A program made the translations under genes and the position numbers. A stretch of DNA of 5,469 nt. It comes from an uncultured Actinomyces sp. Lineage in GTDB: Bacteria; Actinomycetota; Actinomycetes; Actinomycetales; Actinomycetaceae. Location of the stretch: assembly GCA_902373545.1 (NCBI GenBank), contig CABKMZ010000116.1, positions 1-5,469 of the forward strand, written 5' to 3'. Positions 5,399 through 5,469 of the stretch are shown piece by piece (the first letter of the stretch is position 1; the number at the start of each line of letters is the position of its first letter). A model generated the notes under the pieces. It was not told where the DNA came from, did not search any database, and was given only the letters and a program-made list of their open reading frames with translations.

Positions 5399-5469
5399 CG
5401 GGCCGCTCGTCATATGGGGCGGGATCCTACGGGATCCCGCCCCATATGACGAGCGGCCCGTATCACGAG
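5390..5469. repeat. Perfect 80-nt inverted repeat with 38-bp arms, running to the window end
   Basis: Bases 5390-5427 are the exact reverse complement of 5432-5469, leaving a 4-nt TACG loop (5428-5431). I checked all 38 pairs. The loop-closing pair is C-G, so the RNA loop would be C(UACG)G, a member of the very stable UNCG class. The outer part of the left arm is the end of the tandem repeats. The arm may extend past the window. It may be a strong terminator between convergent genes, a mobile-element relic, or a fold-back assembly artefact if the contig ends here. Confidence 0.9.
5412..5447 (+). terminator. Possible terminator core downstream of the flotillin gene
   Basis: The inner 16 bp of the terminal palindrome, including GGGGCGGGATCC closed by TACG, is a very GC-rich stem about 150 nt after the flotillin stop. 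It would work in either direction. No U-tract follows on either strand, so this is a structure-only call; actinobacterial terminators often lack U-tracts. Confidence 0.4.

Noticed and set aside
5341..5469. CRISPR array or mobile-element end
   Set aside because: The repeats are directly adjacent without spacers, and no transposase, cas gene or target-site duplication is visible.

Overview
The window reads as chromosomal DNA of a high-GC Gram-positive actinobacterium. GC-rich third codon positions, sigma-70-type promoters and a FloT-type flotillin fit this. A relative of Actinomyces or Schaalia is my guess from composition and protein style; no marker gene is present to prove it.

Layout: positions 1-1016 hold the N-terminal 338 codons of an unrecognised, probably cytoplasmic protein on the minus strand, cut by the window edge. 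Positions 1117-3544 hold three tandem minus-strand paralogues (P1 1117-1803, P2 1948-2637, P3 2774-3544). They encode small envelope-anchored proteins of an uncharacterised family marked by an N-terminal KPV(L/V)YVY motif and a C-terminal VEWGG motif. Each paralogue has its own promoter with the same geometry (TTGAAA, 18 bp, TATGAT or TACCAT), a leader of about 65 nt, and a small hairpin about 22 nt before the start codon. P1 and P3 look anchored by an N-terminal membrane helix, while P2 has a convincing lipobox. A 249-bp divergent intergenic region separates P3 from a plus-strand flotillin gene (3794-5260), which has its own promoter and a palindromic candidate operator.

Positions 5261-5469 are non-coding. 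They hold an imperfect tandem 29-bp repeat and then a perfect 80-nt inverted repeat (38-bp arms, TACG loop) that runs exactly to the window end.

How the genes may work together: the flotillin would scaffold membrane microdomains, and the three paralogues are extracytoplasmic proteins held at the same membrane. Their divergent arrangement makes a shared envelope role possible, but nothing in the sequence proves it. The most unusual parts are the tandem paralogue array, with its repeated promoter and leader module and mosaic gene-conversion pattern, and the long terminal palindrome. No RNA genes, CRISPR array or transposase were seen.
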